From: Hymenobacter sp. H14-R3
GTDB taxonomy: Bacteria; Bacteroidota; Bacteroidia; Cytophagales; Hymenobacteraceae
DNA: 64,000 bases
Assembly: GCF_030063445.1 (NCBI RefSeq)
Contig: NZ_JASITD010000015.1
Location: forward strand, 1-64,000
Direction: 5' to 3'
Within the stretch, counting starts at the first letter, position 1; each line of letters begins with the position of its first letter. The notes below the pieces were generated by a model that was given only the letters and a program-made list of their open reading frames with translations, did not search any database and had not been told where the DNA came from. The position numbers were made by a program, and so were the translations under genes. Below are positions 17,547-26,687 of the stretch, piece by piece.

Positions 17547-19214
17547 TCACTGCACGCTGCCAGCCACTTGCAGCGGCGGGGCGGCCACTTCCACATTGGC
17601 AGTGCGCGGGAAGGACAGGAAGTGCGTAACGCGCGGCGGGGCCTCGCCCTGGTGGAAGCGCCGCACCTCGGCCTCCACCTGCTGGTCGTCGCGGGTGAAG
17701 CGGTGGTGCTGGCGCTCGTGCTCGGCCCAGGTAGCCACGTAAAAAAACTCGGTGATGCGGGCCGGCTGGGCCACGTCGGTGAATACGCCGGCCCGCAGTG
17801 CGCCATCGCGCAGGCGCAGGCGGGTGAGGTGCTGGGCCGCCAGCCGGAAGGCCGCGTGGTTAGCGGGGGCCACGTCGTAGTCTATCATCACTATCACGGG
17901 GCCATCGTCGGGGTCAATGGTTTCCTCGCCTTCGGGGAGCTGGTCGCTCCACTGCTCGGCGGGGCTGAAGTCGAGGCCATCGGGCTGGTGCATGGGGAAG
18001 GGTAGCGCCAGGGCCAGCCCGGCCAGCATCCAGCCCGCCGCCGCCAGTAGCGCCACCTCCGTATTGGCCCGGTCGGCCAGCTCGCCCCATACTATGCTGC
18101 CGATGCTCATACCAGCCTGAAAAACAAGCATGTAGATGCTAACGGCCCGCGCCTGCACCCACTTGGGCACGTGCAGCTGCACGCTGGTGCTAAAGCTCGT
18201 CATGGCAATGAGCCAGGCCGTGCCGGTGAGAAACATCACCGGAAACAGCCAGTACTCGCTGTTTACCAGGGCCAGGCACAGGTTGGTGCCCACAAACACG
18301 AACGAGCCCACCAGCACCCGCCGGTTCATGTTGAAGCGGTGGCCGATTTTGCCAATCAGCAGCGCGCCCGTTACGGCGCCCGCGCCCAGCCACGACAGCA
18401 TCACGGCGTAGGAACCCGACTGCAAGTGCAGCCGCCGCGCCACCACTACGCTCAGCAGCGCCCACATGGCGCTGGCCCCAAACGAGAAGGCAAACGTGCG
18501 CACCAGCACCGCCACCAGCGGCGGCGAGTACTTCACATAGCGAATGCCCGCCCGCAGCGCGCCCGAGAAGTTTTCGGCCGGGCCACCCTCGTGCTGCACC
18601 GCCCGCTTCCAGTTATACACCACTAGCCAGGTGCCGATAAACGACACGCCGTTGAGCACAAACACCCAGCCCGGCTGGTAGTAGGCGATAATAATTCCGC
18701 CCACGGCCGGCCCAATGGCGCGGGCAATGTTGTTGCTCACCCCGTTGAGGGTAATGGCAAATGGCAGCACCGGCCGGGGCACCAGCTCGGTGGTCACCGT
18801 TTGCCAGATGGGGCCGTTGAGGGCGGCGCCCATGCCCAGCAAAAACGTGAAACCCAGCACATCAATGGCCCGAATGGCCCCCGACAGCGCAAACGCGCCC
18901 AGCCCCAGCGCCACCACCGCCATAAAGCCCTGCGTAAAAAGCAGCAGCTTGCGCCGGTCGATGAGGTCGCCGATGGCCCCGGCCGGCATGCTCAGCAAAA
19001 AGGCCGGCAGGCTGGTGGCCGTTTGCATGAGGGCCACCAGCAGGGCCGATGTGGTGAGGGTAGTCACGAGCCACACGCCAGCCACGTTCTGCATCCAGGT
19101 GCCCACGTTGCTCACGAGCGAGGCAATCCAGATGGCCCGAAACAGGCTGTAGGTAAACGGCGTGCGCAAGCCAGGCCGGGGCCCGGCCGCGGGCAAAGGA
19201 AGCGTAGGAGTCAT
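17547..19214 (-). CDS. MFS transporter (EntS/MFS_3 type) with soluble C-terminus
   Basis: A 555-residue transporter. The first 415 residues form the 12-helix major facilitator core, with the EntS-like start FRAIWIASLVSNVGTWMQNV and the loop GDLIDRRKLLL between helices 2 and 3. The last 100 residues form a soluble domain (VIVMIDYDVAPANHAAF, FFYVATWAEHERQHHRFT) that resembles a dimeric alpha/beta-barrel (monooxygenase/ABM) fold. This arrangement fits the MFS_3 family, which includes siderophore and drug exporters. The substrate is unknown. It stands alone on the minus strand. Confidence 0.85.
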   Translation of the reverse strand: MTPTLPLPAAGPRPGLRTPFTYSLFRAIWIASLVSNVGTWMQNVAGVWLVTTLTTSALLVALMQTATSLPAFLLSMPAGAIGDLIDRRKLLLFTQGFMAVVALGLGAFALSGAIRAIDVLGFTFLLGMGAALNGPIWQTVTTELVPRPVLPFAITLNGVSNNIARAIGPAVGGIIIAYYQPGWVFVLNGVSFIGTWLVVYNWKRAVQHEGGPAENFSGALRAGIRYVKYSPPLVAVLVRTFAFSFGASAMWALLSVVVARRLHLQSGSYAVMLSWLGAGAVTGALLIGKIGHRFNMNRRVLVGSFVFVGTNLCLALVNSEYWLFPVMFLTGTAWLIAMTSFSTSVQLHVPKWVQARAVSIYMLVFQAGMSIGSIVWGELADRANTEVALLAAAGWMLAGLALALPFPMHQPDGLDFSPAEQWSDQLPEGEETIDPDDGPVIVMIDYDVAPANHAAFRLAAQHLTRLRLRDGALRAGVFTDVAQPARITEFFYVATWAEHERQHHRFTRDDQQVEAEVRRFHQGEAPPRVTHFLSFPRTANVEVAAPPLQVAGSVQ

Positions 19215-19300
19215 GCAGAAGCAGTAAGCTATTTCACAGTACGCTGGTTAGCCGGCCCGGGGTGCGTTGCGGCCGCCGGCCCCGCTGCCGCTAAGCCCAA

Positions 19301-19330
19301 AAAACCTCCCGCAGCTGCGCGGGAGGTTTT
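19301..19330 (-). terminator. Bidirectional terminator
   Basis: AAAACCTCCCGC (19301-19312) pairs perfectly with GCGGGAGGTTTT (19319-19330). It lies 33 bases downstream of the T9SS cargo gene ending at 19363 and upstream of the MFS gene. Confidence 0.8.
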
Positions 19331-19362
19331 AGGGTACCGAAGTAAAAACGAAAGGAATAGAC

Positions 19363-20328
19363 TTACTTCACCACAAGCTGCCGCACCAGCGCGCCTTGCC
19401 TGGAATCGACTCGTAAGAGGTAAACGCCAGTGGCTAAATTACTTAAGTCAATGTCACGCACGGGGCTGGGCACCGCCAGCGCGGGCTGCTGCGCTACCAC
19501 CCGGCCCGTGAGGTCGAGCACCGCGTAGGGCGCCGAGGTCAGGGCCGGCTGCTGGAGCGCGCTGAGGCGAAAGCGCCCGGCTGGGCTGGGGTTGGGCGAC
19601 ACCGTGAGCTGGGCCTGCGTACTAGCATCGGCGCGCACGGCCAGCGCGCCCCCAATCAGCGTAATATCATCAAGCAGCAGCACCGAGCCCGCCGTTATCT
19701 TGGTTTGCGTGGGCGTATTAGCCGAGCCCGAGCTAAACTGCATCCGCACCGAGTCGGGCGTGGCCGTGGAGGAGTAGGGGATATCAATCGTGACCCCCAC
19801 GTAGCCGCCCATAGTGGGCGCCAGGGTTAGGGTGCCGCCCCCGATGATATCGGGCACCGTACCGGTAGCGCTTTTTTTGGTGAGCAGCAGTGTGGCGATG
19901 GCCACATCGGAGGCCGGGCCGGTTAGCTTATAAAAAAACTGAAACTGCGTGGGGCGCGTGGTGCTGGGCACGCCGCCAATGGGGTAGCCTTCGTAGACAG
20001 GGGTGGCTCTGATTTTGGAGCCTAGTATCAAAACTCCCTCCTGCACAAACGAAGCGCCATTGTTGCCCTGAAACGAGATGTTGGTGAGCTTGGCGGCAAA
20101 GGAGCCCGTATGGGCATCCGTCGATTTGGTAACGGTACCAGTATTATAGGTATAGCCTGGGTCCGAGGCAGCATAGATATCATCGGTGGTCAGCCAGTTG
20201 GCGGGGGCCTCGGCGCTGCCGCGGGTGGCCCAGGTTTCGAAGCCCGCGTTGGTAATTGTCTGGGCAGTAGCGCTTAGCGTAGCTAAATAGCTGCCAGCTA
20301 AGGCAATAGCGTAAAGAAATGCGTTCAT
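19363..20328 (-). CDS. Secreted protein with T9SS type A sorting domain
   Basis: A 321-residue secreted protein: a signal peptide to about residue 22 (MNAFLYAIALAGSYLATLSA), a beta-rich carbohydrate-binding-like module (NAGFETWATRGSAEAPANW and the strands to about 225), and a type IX secretion C-terminal domain from about 238 (LTVSPNPSPAGRFRLSAL ... LDLTGRVV ... GVYLLRVDS ... VRQLVVK). The C-terminal domain sends the protein through the T9SS to the cell surface, a system restricted to Bacteroidota. The N-terminal module resembles the PCMD/CBM-like surface domains; no catalytic motif is seen. It is a single gene with its own terminator. Confidence 0.85.
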   Translation of the reverse strand: MNAFLYAIALAGSYLATLSATAQTITNAGFETWATRGSAEAPANWLTTDDIYAASDPGYTYNTGTVTKSTDAHTGSFAAKLTNISFQGNNGASFVQEGVLILGSKIRATPVYEGYPIGGVPSTTRPTQFQFFYKLTGPASDVAIATLLLTKKSATGTVPDIIGGGTLTLAPTMGGYVGVTIDIPYSSTATPDSVRMQFSSGSANTPTQTKITAGSVLLLDDITLIGGALAVRADASTQAQLTVSPNPSPAGRFRLSALQQPALTSAPYAVLDLTGRVVAQQPALAVPSPVRDIDLSNLATGVYLLRVDSRQGALVRQLVVK

Positions 20329-20404
20329 GCGAATTAGTGGTTAACGTGGAAAAGTAAGGGGAGGGGAGCTGCCTGGGTACTAGGGGTAGCTGTGCGCAAC
20401 CTGT

Positions 20405-21502
20405 TCAGGCCCACTGCCTAAGGTATTGATAAACTTCCGAATTACGCAGCAGCCCGCCGTGGTGCTGCTCGCCAAAGCGGGTGGTGCGCACCGCGGTGCC
20501 AGGCGGCAGCTCGGTTTCGTCGGCAAAGAGCTGGCCCCGGCCGCTGGCCGCGCCCACCAGGCCATCGCCAAAATAATCGCGCAGCACCTGGGGCCGGCTG
20601 GCGCGCAGCCAGTCGCCCACCAGCACGTGGTAGCGCACGCCGGGCAGCAGGGGCACCACGGTGCGGGGCCGGGGCAGGGCGGGGTCGTCGGGCTGCTGCC
20701 AGTCCTCATCCACCAGCAGGGCTTGGCCCAAGTCCTTGATGCCGTTGGAGCGCCGCGCAATGGCCTGGCTCAGAAAGCGCGTCGGAAACAGGTTGATGCG
20801 CCGCAGCAGGCGCTCTACCAGCAGGCCGTTTTGCTCCAGGTACGAGCCCTCGTTGGGCACGCCAATGAGAAACACGCTGCGCAGGTGCGCCAGCCAGGAC
20901 GCTTTTTCAGTGCGCAGCGAGTGGTGCGCAGTGCGCAGCTTTTTCTTTTTGACGGGACCTTCAACAGGTAATTTACTGCCATAGTAGCCCGCCGAGCGAA
21001 TAATGAGCCCGCCCATGCTGTGGCCCACCAGCACCAGCTCGCCGATGGCGGCGGGGTAGGTTTCGACCAGCTCGGTAAGCAGCTGGCTGAGGGCGCGGCC
21101 ATTTTCGGAAATGTGCAGGCCCGAGTTGTAGCGCAGGTACAGGGGCCGGCAGCCGGCCTCGGCGGCCAGGCGCGGGCCGTAGCGCAGGGGCTCGCCGGGC
21201 TCGTCCTGGAAGCCGGTTTGCCAGATGAGCTCGTCGCCCATGAGCCCGTGCAGAAAAATGACGGTCTTTTGCGCGGCCTCGCTCAGGCCCAGCTCGGCCA
21301 CGGGCACGTCGTGGCCGCCCCGCCGAAAGCTGAGGGCAATGGTGCGGGCATCGTGGCGGGCGGCCAGCTGGTCGCCGAGCGCGCCGTTGAGCACCGGCTG
21401 AAAAAAATGCTGGTGGGCGCGCCCCGCCTGGTAGAGCAGGGTGGCCCCGCGCACGGGCAGCAGCGCCGCGTGGGCCAGGGTAGCAAGGGTACGGCGCAGC
21501 AT
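20405..21502 (-). CDS. Alpha/beta-hydrolase, lipase-like
   Basis: A 365-residue alpha/beta-hydrolase. TVIFLHGLMGDELIWQTG holds the oxyanion strand and loop, and VLVGHSMGGLIIRSAGY, near residue 160, holds the nucleophile Ser in GHSMG. The pattern VFLIGVPNEGSYLEQNG resembles bacterial triacylglycerol lipases and PGAP1-like esterases. The frame runs upstream over the lipoprotein on the other strand, but the ATG at 21502 (MLRRTLATLAHAALL) gives a sensible N-terminus and avoids that overlap. The N-terminus is hydrophobic but is not a clear signal. The substrate is unknown. Confidence 0.85.
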   Translation of the reverse strand: MLRRTLATLAHAALLPVRGATLLYQAGRAHQHFFQPVLNGALGDQLAARHDARTIALSFRRGGHDVPVAELGLSEAAQKTVIFLHGLMGDELIWQTGFQDEPGEPLRYGPRLAAEAGCRPLYLRYNSGLHISENGRALSQLLTELVETYPAAIGELVLVGHSMGGLIIRSAGYYGSKLPVEGPVKKKKLRTAHHSLRTEKASWLAHLRSVFLIGVPNEGSYLEQNGLLVERLLRRINLFPTRFLSQAIARRSNGIKDLGQALLVDEDWQQPDDPALPRPRTVVPLLPGVRYHVLVGDWLRASRPQVLRDYFGDGLVGAASGRGQLFADETELPPGTAVRTTRFGEQHHGGLLRNSEVYQYLRQWA

Positions 21503-21661
21503 AGACGCAAGGGGTAATGGGTACTTGGGTATTGGGTATTGGGTAAAGAACAACTCGGCGCTGCTGCTAGATACCGCGGCAACCAAAATCTGGTTGCTAC
21601 GTCCAACAAGTATTGGCGGCCGGGCCGCATCTTTGTAGTAGTAATCTCCCCCGCTATCCGC

Positions 21662-22039
21662 ATGAAAGTTTCTTTTCGCTCTGTCCTGGCCCTGTTGCTG
21701 GTAGGCAGCTCCGCCACCTTGCTCACCGCCTGCGACTACGCCTCGCTCAGCCCCGGTGAAAACCCTCAGTCGCGCGAAGGCTTCAGCAACCCGCGCGGCT
21801 ACACCGCTACCGATGTGGACCGCGACAGCATCAACAACCGGCAAACCGTGACCAAGCCCATTGGCAAGGGCTCGGCTACGGCCATCAAAAATGGCTCGGC
21901 GCAGGACAAGCTCGACGCGGCCCCGGCCGGCGACAACGCCACCTCGCCCCAAACCGCCAGCGGCAAAATGGGCTCCACGGACCAGAACCAGCCCAACAAA
22001 GACAGCAAAACCAGCCAGGATAAGTCGGGTAACATGTAA
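21662..22039 (+). CDS. Small lipoprotein of unknown function
   Basis: A 125-residue lipoprotein. The ATG at 21662 starts a typical signal (MKVSFRSVLALLLVGSSA) ending in the lipobox LTAC, so the mature protein is lipid-anchored at Cys23. The rest is polar, rich in Asn, Asp, Ser, Lys and Gln, and probably unstructured. I do not recognise a domain. The antisense lipase frame also covers this stretch but lacks a start there. Its own terminator follows 31 bases after the stop. Confidence 0.7.
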   Translation: MKVSFRSVLALLLVGSSATLLTACDYASLSPGENPQSREGFSNPRGYTATDVDRDSINNRQTVTKPIGKGSATAIKNGSAQDKLDAAPAGDNATSPQTASGKMGSTDQNQPNKDSKTSQDKSGNM

Positions 22040-22069
22040 GTTGCTCAAATTAGACATAAGTTGAACAGC

Positions 22070-22103
22070 AAGAGCCCATTACCTCTTTGGTAGTGGGCTC
22101 TTT
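22070..22103 (+). terminator. Terminator of the lipoprotein gene
   Basis: AAGAGCCCATTACC (22070-22083) pairs with GGTAGTGGGCTCTT (22089-22102) with one G-U pair, followed by T. Confidence 0.8.
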
Positions 22104-22183
22104 GCGTGGATGGCGGCCGGAACTCACTGGGCTAAGTGCCGTACTATTTTCATCTTCTGTCCCTGTCCTTAGTCCCTTCGCCT

Positions 22184-23188
22184 ATGCTTTCCAACCATGC
22201 TTCCCGCGCCAGCACGCCAGCCTTTGCTACCGTAGTGCCCGGCCTGCACGTGCTGCGCGACGTGTTTGTGAACCTCTACTACGTGGCCGCCGACCCCAGC
22301 CAGCCCCAGGGCGATTGGGTGCTGGTTGATACCGGCCTGCCCGGCTCGGCCAGCAAAATCAAGCAGCACGCCGCCGCCGTGTTTGGGGCCGACAACCCGC
22401 CCGTAGCCATCGTGCTCACCCACGGGCACTTCGACCACGCCGGCAGCCTCGTAAGCCTGGCTAAGGCTTGGCCCCAGGTGCCCATATACGCGCACCCGCT
22501 AGAGCTGCCCTACCTCACGGGCCTTTCGGGCTACCCCCCGCCCGACCCCACCGTGGGGGGGGGGCTCATGGCCTGGGGCTCCTTTCTGTACCCCAAAAGC
22601 CCCTATGACCTCGGCGGCCGCGTGCAGCCACTGCCCGCCGATGGCAGCGTGCCTGGCCTACCCGGCTGGCGCTGGCTGCACACACCGGGGCACACGCCGG
22701 GCCACGTTTCGTTCTTCCACGAGGCTACGAAAGTGCTGGTAGTTGGCGATGCGTTTACTACTGTGGTGGGCGAGTCGGGCTTGGCTACGTTTTCTCAAAA
22801 GCAGGTGGTGCACGGCCCACCGGCCTATTTCACGCCCGATTGGGACGCCGCCCGCACCTCGGTGGCCGCGCTGCTCAGCTTGGTGCCCGAGGTAGCCGCC
22901 ACCGGCCACGGCATTGCCATGCACGGCGATGAGCTACGCCACCAGCTAGCGCAATTGGCCGTGAATTTCAACACTCAAACCCGCCCCAAAGTAGGCCGTT
23001 ACGCCCACCAGCCGGCCGTGGCCGATGCCAGCGGCGTGCGCTCGGTGCCGCCGCCCGTAGTGAGCCCTTTGGTGAAGAGTTTGGCAATTGCCGCTACCCT
23101 ACTCACAGTGGTAGGGCTGGCCGCCGCCACCCGCAAAACGAAGCGTAAGCACCCGTACCGCGCACCCTACCGCAACCATCCGGCTTAG
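22184..23188 (+). CDS. MBL-fold metallo-hydrolase with C-terminal membrane helix
   Basis: A 334-residue metallo-beta-lactamase-fold hydrolase. Its zinc motif THGHFDHAG lies near residues 79-87, the second metal His is in TPGHTPGHVSFFHE near 170, and the metal-bridging Asp is in VVGDAF. After the enzyme domain a hydrophobic helix (LAIAATLLTVVGLAAA) near 305-320 and a basic tail (KTKRKHPYRAPYR) suggest anchoring by the C-terminus. The ATG at 22184 is preferred to the GTG at 22136. The substrate is unknown; many such proteins cleave thioesters or lactones. It converges on the flavin reductase gene with a palindrome between. Confidence 0.85.
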   Translation: MLSNHASRASTPAFATVVPGLHVLRDVFVNLYYVAADPSQPQGDWVLVDTGLPGSASKIKQHAAAVFGADNPPVAIVLTHGHFDHAGSLVSLAKAWPQVPIYAHPLELPYLTGLSGYPPPDPTVGGGLMAWGSFLYPKSPYDLGGRVQPLPADGSVPGLPGWRWLHTPGHTPGHVSFFHEATKVLVVGDAFTTVVGESGLATFSQKQVVHGPPAYFTPDWDAARTSVAALLSLVPEVAATGHGIAMHGDELRHQLAQLAVNFNTQTRPKVGRYAHQPAVADASGVRSVPPPVVSPLVKSLAIAATLLTVVGLAAATRKTKRKHPYRAPYRNHPA

Positions 23189-23207
23189 CCTAAGCCGAAA
23201 AATACGT

Positions 23208-23256
23208 AAGCTTTATTCATAATTTATTGATTATAAGTAAATTATGAATAAAGCTT
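23208..23256. repeat. AT-rich intergenic palindrome
   Basis: Perfect 19-base arms, 23208-23226 and 23238-23256, starting AAGCTTTATTCATAATTTA. It lies 20 bases after the MBL stop and 18 bases after the stop of the convergent flavin reductase. The GTAAGCTTTA core is shared with the palindrome at 57951-58023. Probably a bidirectional terminator. Confidence 0.75.
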
Positions 23257-23273
23257 GCCCGTTTTTACCTTCG

Positions 23274-23903
23274 TTAAAGCGGCTGCGGAAACTGGCCCGG
23301 CCGGGCGTAGCCGTAGCGCACGGGCGGCAGCACCTCGTGGTAGCCATCGAGGCCCGAGATGGCGGCCTCGCCTAGCGCGGCCAGGTCGAGGGTGCCGTCG
23401 GGGCGCAGGGCCTCGGGGCGCAGGTACACGTGCTCCACAGTGCCCACCAGCAGCACGGTTCCGTTAAATATGGCGTGCTCCTCGCGCAGGCGCATCCCAA
23501 TGCTAACCGCGCTTTCGGCCACGTAGGGCGCCGGGAAGCCGTCGCGAAAATCGGCCGTGAAGCCGCAGGCCTCAAACTCCGACACGTCCTCAAAATTGGC
23601 GGACGTGTAGTGCGCCTGCGCGGCCAGGCTCAGGGGCACGTGGTTGAGGGTGTAGCAACCGCCGTTGTCCTTGATATTCTGGTAGGTGTGGCGTGGCACG
23701 GTGGTGGGGCGCGTCACCATGCCCAGCACCGCCGGGTCGGAGCCCAGGTGCAGCACCGAGCTGAAAATGGCCAGGTTGGTGCGGCCATCGGGTGCGGCCG
23801 TGCCCACCAGGTTGGCCGGCTTGTAGCCCGGCAGGCCATTAACGAAGTTGAGGCGATATACTTTTTCAAAGGCCGAGATGTCGGCCGCGGTAATGTGCTG
23901 CAT
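23274..23903 (-). CDS. Flavin reductase-like FMN-binding protein
   Basis: A 209-residue split-barrel flavoprotein of the flavin reductase-like family. Family blocks are NLVGTAAPDGRTNLAIFSSV near residues 31-50, which forms the FMN phosphate site, TYQNIKDNGGCYTLNHVP near 73-90, and the late strand NGTVLLVGTVEHVYL. Members reduce flavin with NAD(P)H or use bound FMN for other reductions. No monooxygenase partner lies beside it, so the substrate is open. The gene is downstream of a family A palindrome that belongs to the creatininase-like gene. Confidence 0.85.
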   Translation of the reverse strand: MQHITAADISAFEKVYRLNFVNGLPGYKPANLVGTAAPDGRTNLAIFSSVLHLGSDPAVLGMVTRPTTVPRHTYQNIKDNGGCYTLNHVPLSLAAQAHYTSANFEDVSEFEACGFTADFRDGFPAPYVAESAVSIGMRLREEHAIFNGTVLLVGTVEHVYLRPEALRPDGTLDLAALGEAAISGLDGYHEVLPPVRYGYARPGQFPQPL

Positions 23904-23939
23904 GGAAGAGGTTTAGGAGGATAGGTTTAGCCAAGTGTA

Positions 23940-23997
23940 GCGCGGACTTTGTAATCCGCGTCAGGAACAAACAAAGCGCGGACTACAAAGTCGGCGC
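23940..23997. repeat. Intergenic palindrome, family A
   Basis: Arms of 21 bases, 23940-23960 and 23977-23997, starting GCGCGGACTTTGTAATCCGCG, with two mismatches. It lies 25 bases after the stop of the creatininase-like gene (minus strand). Same family as 40422, 57274 and 61611. Confidence 0.75.
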
Positions 23998-24021
23998 CAC
24001 CGGCTGTTGAAGAGGCTGAAT

Positions 24022-24786
24022 TTACTCATATAAATCGCGCAAATCAGCTGCGGCCAGCTCCACCAAAAACTGCCCCAGCTGCCGGGTAACCGCTTGCAGA
24101 AACGCCGCGCCCTTGGCAGCGGTGGCGGCGGCCGGGTTGCCCACGCCCGTGTCGGCGCTCACCTGGCTCCAGTCGCGCTGGGCCCAGGCCCACTCGCGCA
24201 GCGCCCGCATGCGGAACTGCTTGCCGGTACCCGGCCCGGCTTCGGCCAGGGGCCGCACCAGGTCGGGGGCAATGTGCAGCATCATGCTGGTTTCCATCTC
24301 ATCGGCGTGGTCGCCGGGCGCGTCAAAAAACTGACTGCGGTCCACGATGCGGAAGAGCGTGGCCGTGCTGAGAAACACGCCCGGGAACTCGGCTTGCAGC
24401 TCGCGCAGCATCTGCCGGAAATCGTTGCCGCCGTGGCCGTTTAGTACCAGCAGCTTGGGAATGCCCTGGCGGGCCAGCACTCGTACTACGTCGCGCAGCA
24501 CGGCCAGCTGGGTGCTGGGGTTCAGGTTTATATCGAGGGTAATGTCGAGCTGGCCGGTATTCACCCCAAACGGAATGTTGGGCAGTACGACCACCTTGGC
24601 GCCCTGCTCCCAGGCCAGGCGGGCGGCCTCGGCAGCTACGTAGTCGCACTGGATATTGTCGGTGCCGTAGGGCAGGTGGTAGTTGTGGGCCTCGGTGGCG
24701 CCCCAGGGCAAAATAACCACCTCAAAGGCGGCGTCTTTTACGGCCTGCCAGGTGGTTTCGGCCAGAATGTAGGGGCGGTTGGGCAT
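24022..24786 (-). CDS. Creatininase-family amidohydrolase
   Basis: A 254-residue protein of the creatininase/MftE/FAPy-deformylase family of metal-dependent amide hydrolases. Metal-site blocks are LPWGATEAHNYHLPYGTD near residues 27-44 (Glu, His and Asp ligands), LNGHGGND near 115-122 and the Glu in GDHADEMETS near 158-167. Creatininase itself, mycofactocin maturation and formamidopyrimidine hydrolysis are all known roles; the neighbours do not decide between them. ATG at 24786 is chosen over the upstream TTG. It runs on the minus strand after the POT transporter gene, with 32 bases between, so the two are probably co-transcribed. Confidence 0.85.
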   Translation of the reverse strand: MPNRPYILAETTWQAVKDAAFEVVILPWGATEAHNYHLPYGTDNIQCDYVAAEAARLAWEQGAKVVVLPNIPFGVNTGQLDITLDINLNPSTQLAVLRDVVRVLARQGIPKLLVLNGHGGNDFRQMLRELQAEFPGVFLSTATLFRIVDRSQFFDAPGDHADEMETSMMLHIAPDLVRPLAEAGPGTGKQFRMRALREWAWAQRDWSQVSADTGVGNPAAATAAKGAAFLQAVTRQLGQFLVELAAADLRDLYE

Positions 24787-24818
24787 ACGCAATGCGGGTC
24801 AAAAATGGATAGGAGACC

Positions 24819-26195
24819 TTACTCGGCCAGCGGCTCCGGGGCCGGCGGCTCTGCGCCAACGTACGTTTTTTGGGTGAGCCGCGCCGCCACCAAGGCAAAC
24901 AAAACTACGTTCACGGCCATCAGCCCCACAAAAAACCAGTAGTAGTTAGCGCCCTGAAACCGGGCGAAGAAGCCGCCCCGCGCAATGCTGGCGTTCATAA
25001 TGGCCAAGAAGTAGTTGCCGCCCGCAATGGTGAGCAGCCACAGCGAGGTCGTGAGGCTTTTCAGGGCCGGCGGCGCGTGCGTGTAGGCGTATTCCAGCCC
25101 GGTTACGGCCACCATGAGCGTGCCGCCTGCCACTATAAAGTAGGCCAGCACCTGCCACCACACTGAGGGGCTGCCGCCCCCGTCGAGCCCGTGCTGCACC
25201 CCGGCAATGACGCACATGGCCACCGCCACCAGCACCATGCCCACCCCCATGCGCCGCAGCGGCGTGGCCCGCACCCCGCGCCGCTCCAGGGCCGGGTAAA
25301 TGCGGTAGGTGAGCAGCGGGTTGAGCCCGATGCCAAACACGATACCCAGAATCTGAAGCTGCTCGGGCAGCGGCGCGTAGCCGGGCCACAAGTGGCGGTC
25401 GAGGTGCGCGGCCTGCAGCACCCATTCCGACACGCTTTGGTCATACAAGGCCCACAGCACCGGAATAAACAGGAAAACCACGCCCACCCGGCGCAGCGCG
25501 GCGCGCCCCTCGCCAGGCCCCAGCGTGTGGCGCAGGCCCGCTAGCAGGCCAGTGGGCGGCACCCGCACGTAGTGCCGCCGCCCCAGCCAGAACGTGAGCG
25601 CCGCCGCGCCCATCAACAGGCCCGGCACGCCAAAGGCCCAGGCCGCCCCGGCGCGGGCATACAGCTCCGGAATAAAGAACGTGGACAGGGCCGCGCCCAC
25701 GTCAATGGCCAGCTGAAACCACCCGTAGGCCTTGGGCAGCAGGTGGGCGTTGCGGGCGTCGAACTGGTCGCCGAGGTTGGCGGTTACGCTCGATTTGATG
25801 CCCCCCATGCCGATGGCAATGACCAGCAGCCCCGCCCGGAACCCCGCCAGGTCGTTGGTATACGCGGCTAGCAGCGCGTGACCCACGCAGTAAAGTATTG
25901 ATAGATAAAGAATTACGCGGTACTTACCCAGCACCCAGTCGGCCAGCAGCGCGCCCAGCACCGGCAGGGCGTAGCCCAGCGCCGCAAACGAGTGCACAAA
26001 GTCGTTGGCGCGGGCCTCGGCCCCGGCCGTAAGGGCCACGCTGTGCCCAGGGTTGAAAAACTGCGCCACCAAAAACGTGGGCAAAATGGCCCGCATCCCA
26101 TAGTAGCTGAAGCGCTCGGCCACCTCGTTGCCAATAATGAACGGCACGGCGCGAGGAAAGGCTGCCGACGCGGCCGGCAGGGGAGGAGTAGGCAT
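24819..26195 (-). CDS. POT-family proton-dependent oligopeptide transporter
   Basis: A 458-residue transporter of the POT/PTR family (H+/di- and tripeptide symport across the inner membrane). The N-terminal signature IGNEVAERFSYYGMRAILP, with the ExxERFxYY proton-coupling motif, is complete at about residues 22-40. A second family block GMGGIKSSVTANLGDQFD lies near 129-146. Twelve or more hydrophobic helices follow. Length is slightly short of the usual 480-500. It lies upstream of the creatininase-like gene and may import its substrate, which is only a guess. Confidence 0.9.
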   Translation of the reverse strand: MPTPPLPAASAAFPRAVPFIIGNEVAERFSYYGMRAILPTFLVAQFFNPGHSVALTAGAEARANDFVHSFAALGYALPVLGALLADWVLGKYRVILYLSILYCVGHALLAAYTNDLAGFRAGLLVIAIGMGGIKSSVTANLGDQFDARNAHLLPKAYGWFQLAIDVGAALSTFFIPELYARAGAAWAFGVPGLLMGAAALTFWLGRRHYVRVPPTGLLAGLRHTLGPGEGRAALRRVGVVFLFIPVLWALYDQSVSEWVLQAAHLDRHLWPGYAPLPEQLQILGIVFGIGLNPLLTYRIYPALERRGVRATPLRRMGVGMVLVAVAMCVIAGVQHGLDGGGSPSVWWQVLAYFIVAGGTLMVAVTGLEYAYTHAPPALKSLTTSLWLLTIAGGNYFLAIMNASIARGGFFARFQGANYYWFFVGLMAVNVVLFALVAARLTQKTYVGAEPPAPEPLAE

Positions 26196-26279
26196 ACAGG
26201 GCGGCCCGCGAAAGTTGGTAAGGAACGGCCGGCAAGGTACTTGCCAGCATCCACTGCGCGCTCGCTACCCCAGGTTTAC

Positions 26280-26687
26280 CTACGCCGGTACCGCTACTGC
26301 GTCGAGACACAGGCGGTTGCGCTGCAAGTGCAGCACCAGCGTGATGATGTAGAGGCCGTACACCAGCTGGTCGCCCACCAGATTCCACTTTTCGAGCAGG
26401 CTGCTGCCAAATACCAGGCTCATTATCACCAGCATAGATGCCACCAGCGCCGGGCGCGTCCACAAGCCCAGCAGCAGCAGTAGCCCCACGCCGCCTTCCA
26501 CAAACGGTAGCGCGGTGGCGTAGGCGCTCACTAGCCTCGCCGGCAGTGGCGCGGCCGCAAACTCCTTGAGAATACCCGCCTGAAAAACGTCTAGCTTAGG
26601 AATGCGTACCAGCCCGTGCATCAAGAAATTAAGTCCCAGCAGCAGGCGGCCCAGCACAAAGGCCAATTCGAAGTTATTAAGTTTCAT
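26280..26687 (-). CDS. DoxX-family membrane protein
   Basis: A 135-residue, four-helix membrane protein of the DoxX family. The start ELAFVLGRLLLGLNFLMHG and the second block YATALPFVEGGVGLLLLLGL are typical, and the last helices end in LVYGLYIITLVLHLQRN. DoxX-like proteins are linked to redox stress and sulfur oxidation in some organisms, but no role is established for this type. It is a single gene, 85 bases downstream of the end of no other minus-strand gene, and read toward the POT gene. Confidence 0.85.
   Translation of the reverse strand: MKLNNFELAFVLGRLLLGLNFLMHGLVRIPKLDVFQAGILKEFAAAPLPARLVSAYATALPFVEGGVGLLLLLGLWTRPALVASMLVIMSLVFGSSLLEKWNLVGDQLVYGLYIITLVLHLQRNRLCLDAVAVPA

Noticed and set aside
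17547-19214. Two separate genes, an MFS transporter and a monooxygenase-like protein
   Set aside because: The frame is continuous and the MFS_3 family normally carries such a C-terminal soluble domain, so a fusion or frameshift need not be assumed.
20405-22057. Long minus-strand frame of 550 codons over the lipase and the lipoprotein
   Set aside because: Only the part from ATG 21502 has alpha/beta-hydrolase sequence; the upstream 185 codons are antisense to a lipoprotein with a clear lipobox and have no family pattern.
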